Below, one piece after another: positions 13,863 to 15,532 of a stretch of DNA of 15,532 bases. The DNA is from Akkermansiaceae bacterium (GTDB lineage: Bacteria; Verrucomicrobiota; Verrucomicrobiia; Verrucomicrobiales; Akkermansiaceae). Positions within the stretch are counted from its first letter, which is position 1; every line of letters begins with the position of its first letter. Under the pieces are notes generated by a model. It was given only the letters and a program-made list of their open reading frames with translations, was not told where the DNA came from and did no database searches. Position numbers and translations under genes: made by a program. Where the stretch lies: contig JALZWJ010000365.1 in the NCBI GenBank assembly GCA_023300065.1, positions 1 to 15,532 of the forward strand, given 5' to 3'.

Positions 13863-15329
13863 ATGCGAACCAACTACAATATCGAGGACCTTGTTTTCCA
13901 AAATGAAAATCTCGTCCTCTACCGAGTGCAGACTCCCGATGGCACCACGCTCGCGCTTGTCCGGCTCAGATATGAGGATGACATCCTAGCTCGCCTCAAG
14001 GAGGGGCGCTTTACAAATGCTCTCCAAGAGCTTCAGGCCTTAAAGCACCAAAACCTCCGCTCCATCTTAGATGGTGGGCTTGACCCGGTAGACTCCGCTC
14101 CTTGGGTGGTCATCCGATGGGAGGAAGGGATCGTCCTCTCCGACCGGATTAAGCAAGGCCCACTCCTAAGTCAGGAAGAGTACGACCGGATCAAAGACCA
14201 AGGATCTCACCTCATCGAGGCCCTTGGCCCCGTCGCCAGCACCCTCTCCTTCACCCCTGCATCCGTCGTCACCTCTGGTGATGATCCCGCCGACCTTATC
14301 GACACCTTCTCGGTCGACTACCACGCCTGGTTTCACGCATTCGCTCAGGACATCCACCCCGCTACCCTCTCCGCCTCCTACCAAAAACTCGCCGACCTCC
14401 TCACTCGGCTTCGGAGCTTCACCCAACACACACCCGCCAGCCTGCTCACCTCAGACCTCGCCCCTCCCACCCAGCTCAGCACGATTAGCCAACCGTGTTC
14501 AAATATCGTCGCCCTCCCTTCAACTGCTAAATCACCCTTCCCTCTCAAAGCGCTCCTCCTCGTGGGAACGCTCCTCCTCGGAATCGGTGCCGCAATATGG
14601 ACCCTCACTCAGCGAGGCGAATCTGCTCCGCAAATTTCCGCCACGTCTTCTTCACCAAAAAAAACCGCACAGTCCCACCTAACCAATCTTATCAATCGCT
14701 CCTCCAGCCAAGTAAGACCTGATAGGCCAAGGCTCGATGTCGGATACGCCAAAATTAAAGCTGACGACCCATCATCTCTAAAGAACAATCTAGGGAAATG
14801 GGTTCAAATCTCCGGTAAAATCACCGACCTCAATTCTAAAGGCCAACTCATTTTTGCAAATTCAACTCTCCGCGTCACTCTCCCCCCTGACTCAGATAGC
14901 ACCGCTCGCAGCGCCATCGGCAACACTGGCATCATCCAAGGTTTCCTCGAATCGTTAACCAACCTCGAAATCGAGAATCAGGCCGACATCAAACCCGACT
15001 TCCACCCCAAGAACATCTACACCGTAGCGGACGAAACCCAGCTCCGAGAAATGTCCGGAAAAATAGTCACCATCGAAGGAAAGATCCTCCGACACGGAAC
15101 CTCGAATTCAAAAAAGACCCACTACCTTCACTTCAAAACCAAAGACCAAAAACTAGAATTCGCAATCGGGATTCAACGCTCGAAAGCTGAGAATTCCATC
15201 AACAGGGCGTTCCTAAAATCCCTCGTCAATCAAACTCGACGCATCAAAGGAAAACTTAAAATCGATGGCAACGGCAATCGCCTCTCTATTATTCTTAACA
15301 AAAAATCTCAACTCACCAGAGTCGAATAA
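13863..15329 (+). CDS. membrane pseudokinase-like protein with two C-terminal OB-like modules
   Basis: A 488-residue protein. Residues 5-100 resemble the N-lobe of a Ser/Thr kinase: YNIEDLV, VLYRVQTPDGTTLALVRL at the glycine-loop/VAIK position, QELQALKHQNLRSILDGG at helix C/beta4, and DPVDSAPWVVIRWEEG at the hinge. The VAIK lysine is not evident, and HRD and DFG motifs are missing because a membrane helix (227-249) follows instead of a C-lobe. It therefore cannot be an active kinase and may be a pseudokinase scaffold. Residues 305-380 and 395-487 each begin (L)xxxxGKxVxIxGKI and look like tandem OB-like domains, probably on the other side of the membrane. Similar kinase N-lobe fragments are common in Verrucomicrobia. 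The coding strand is rich in C and poor in G. Confidence 0.7.
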   Translation: MRTNYNIEDLVFQNENLVLYRVQTPDGTTLALVRLRYEDDILARLKEGRFTNALQELQALKHQNLRSILDGGLDPVDSAPWVVIRWEEGIVLSDRIKQGPLLSQEEYDRIKDQGSHLIEALGPVASTLSFTPASVVTSGDDPADLIDTFSVDYHAWFHAFAQDIHPATLSASYQKLADLLTRLRSFTQHTPASLLTSDLAPPTQLSTISQPCSNIVALPSTAKSPFPLKALLLVGTLLLGIGAAIWTLTQRGESAPQISATSSSPKKTAQSHLTNLINRSSSQVRPDRPRLDVGYAKIKADDPSSLKNNLGKWVQISGKITDLNSKGQLIFANSTLRVTLPPDSDSTARSAIGNTGIIQGFLESLTNLEIENQADIKPDFHPKNIYTVADETQLREMSGKIVTIEGKILRHGTSNSKKTHYLHFKTKDQKLEFAIGIQRSKAENSINRAFLKSLVNQTRRIKGKLKIDGNGNRLSIILNKKSQLTRVE

Positions 15330-15398
15330 GAGTTAGCCCCACCCACCGCACCCGATCTCGACCAATTTTACCAACCACATCTTTTTCAACCTCCCCAC

Positions 15399-15532
15399 AT
15401 GTTCGGATTCCTAAGCAGCCCCTGTCGCTCTTGCTCGCCAGACGACACCCACTCCATCTACCGTAGCTTTTTCTGCGGACTCTCGGGAGCTCTGCGCGAT
15501 GACTACTCACCCGCCGCGCGCTTCCTCGTCGA
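15399..15532 (+). CDS. DUF5685-like protein, N-terminal fragment (cut by window end)
   Basis: An open frame from ATG 15399 runs off the window after 44 codons. It begins MFGFLSSP and continues with IYRSFFCGLSGALRDDYSPAARFLV. This matches the start of DUF5685 proteins, which typically open MFGY(V/L)xP and carry (Y)CGLCxAL....ARFL. The Cys in FFCGL fits the conserved position, while Ser replaces the Cys of CGLC. The family is of unknown function and often has several Cys residues. The frame is intact up to the edge. The upstream 69 bases after the pseudokinase gene hold no clear promoter or terminator. Confidence 0.6.
   Translation, partial: MFGFLSSPCRSCSPDDTHSIYRSFFCGLSGALRDDYSPAARFLV

Overview
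The window looks like a chromosomal segment of a Verrucomicrobia-type (PVC superphylum) bacterium. The evidence is indirect but consistent. There is a SASA/CE6-type carbohydrate esterase, a secreted PQQ-like beta-propeller protein and a secreted EEP nuclease ending in a beta-sandwich tail with 'QFFR'. A membrane protein carries only the N-lobe of a protein kinase, there are many short Phe/Leu-rich signal peptides, and Shine-Dalgarno sequences are weak or absent. No rRNA, tRNA, CRISPR array, insertion sequence or phage gene was seen. Coding density is high and no stretch above about 230 bases lacks a gene.

Layout. (1) 14-3097, minus strand: a tight three-gene operon. In transcription order it encodes a membrane-anchored OmpA-domain protein, then a small membrane protein, then a membrane/coiled-coil protein with two copies of a helix-hairpin-helix-like module. 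This is the best candidate for an undescribed cell-envelope system. (2) 3292-4540, minus: a compact M50-type metalloprotease followed by an unknown exported protein and a likely intrinsic terminator. (3) 4625-5213: an intergenic region with two stem-loops and a palindromic operator/promoter candidate, leading into an overlapping RelE/ParE-type toxin-antitoxin pair on the plus strand. (4) 5241-8722, minus: three exported proteins, namely an EEP nuclease/phosphatase, a lipoprotein D-Ala-D-Ala dipeptidase and a PQQ-like propeller. The last two are separated by only 5 nt. (5) 8793-10764, plus: moeA followed after 1 nt by the SASA esterase gene. (6) 10787-12957, minus: hemL, then a YkuD L,D-transpeptidase closed by a good intrinsic terminator. 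(7) 13070-15532, plus: an exported SH3-like plus BamE-like protein, a membrane pseudokinase with two OB-like C-terminal modules, and the first 44 codons of a DUF5685-like protein cut by the window edge.

Several genes concern the envelope: the OmpA-domain trio, the D,D-dipeptidase, the L,D-transpeptidase, the M50 protease and the BamE-like protein. They lie in separate transcription units, so a shared pathway is not shown. MoeA and HemL are ordinary cofactor enzymes (molybdopterin and tetrapyrrole). All functional calls come from reading motifs by eye, and no database search was possible.
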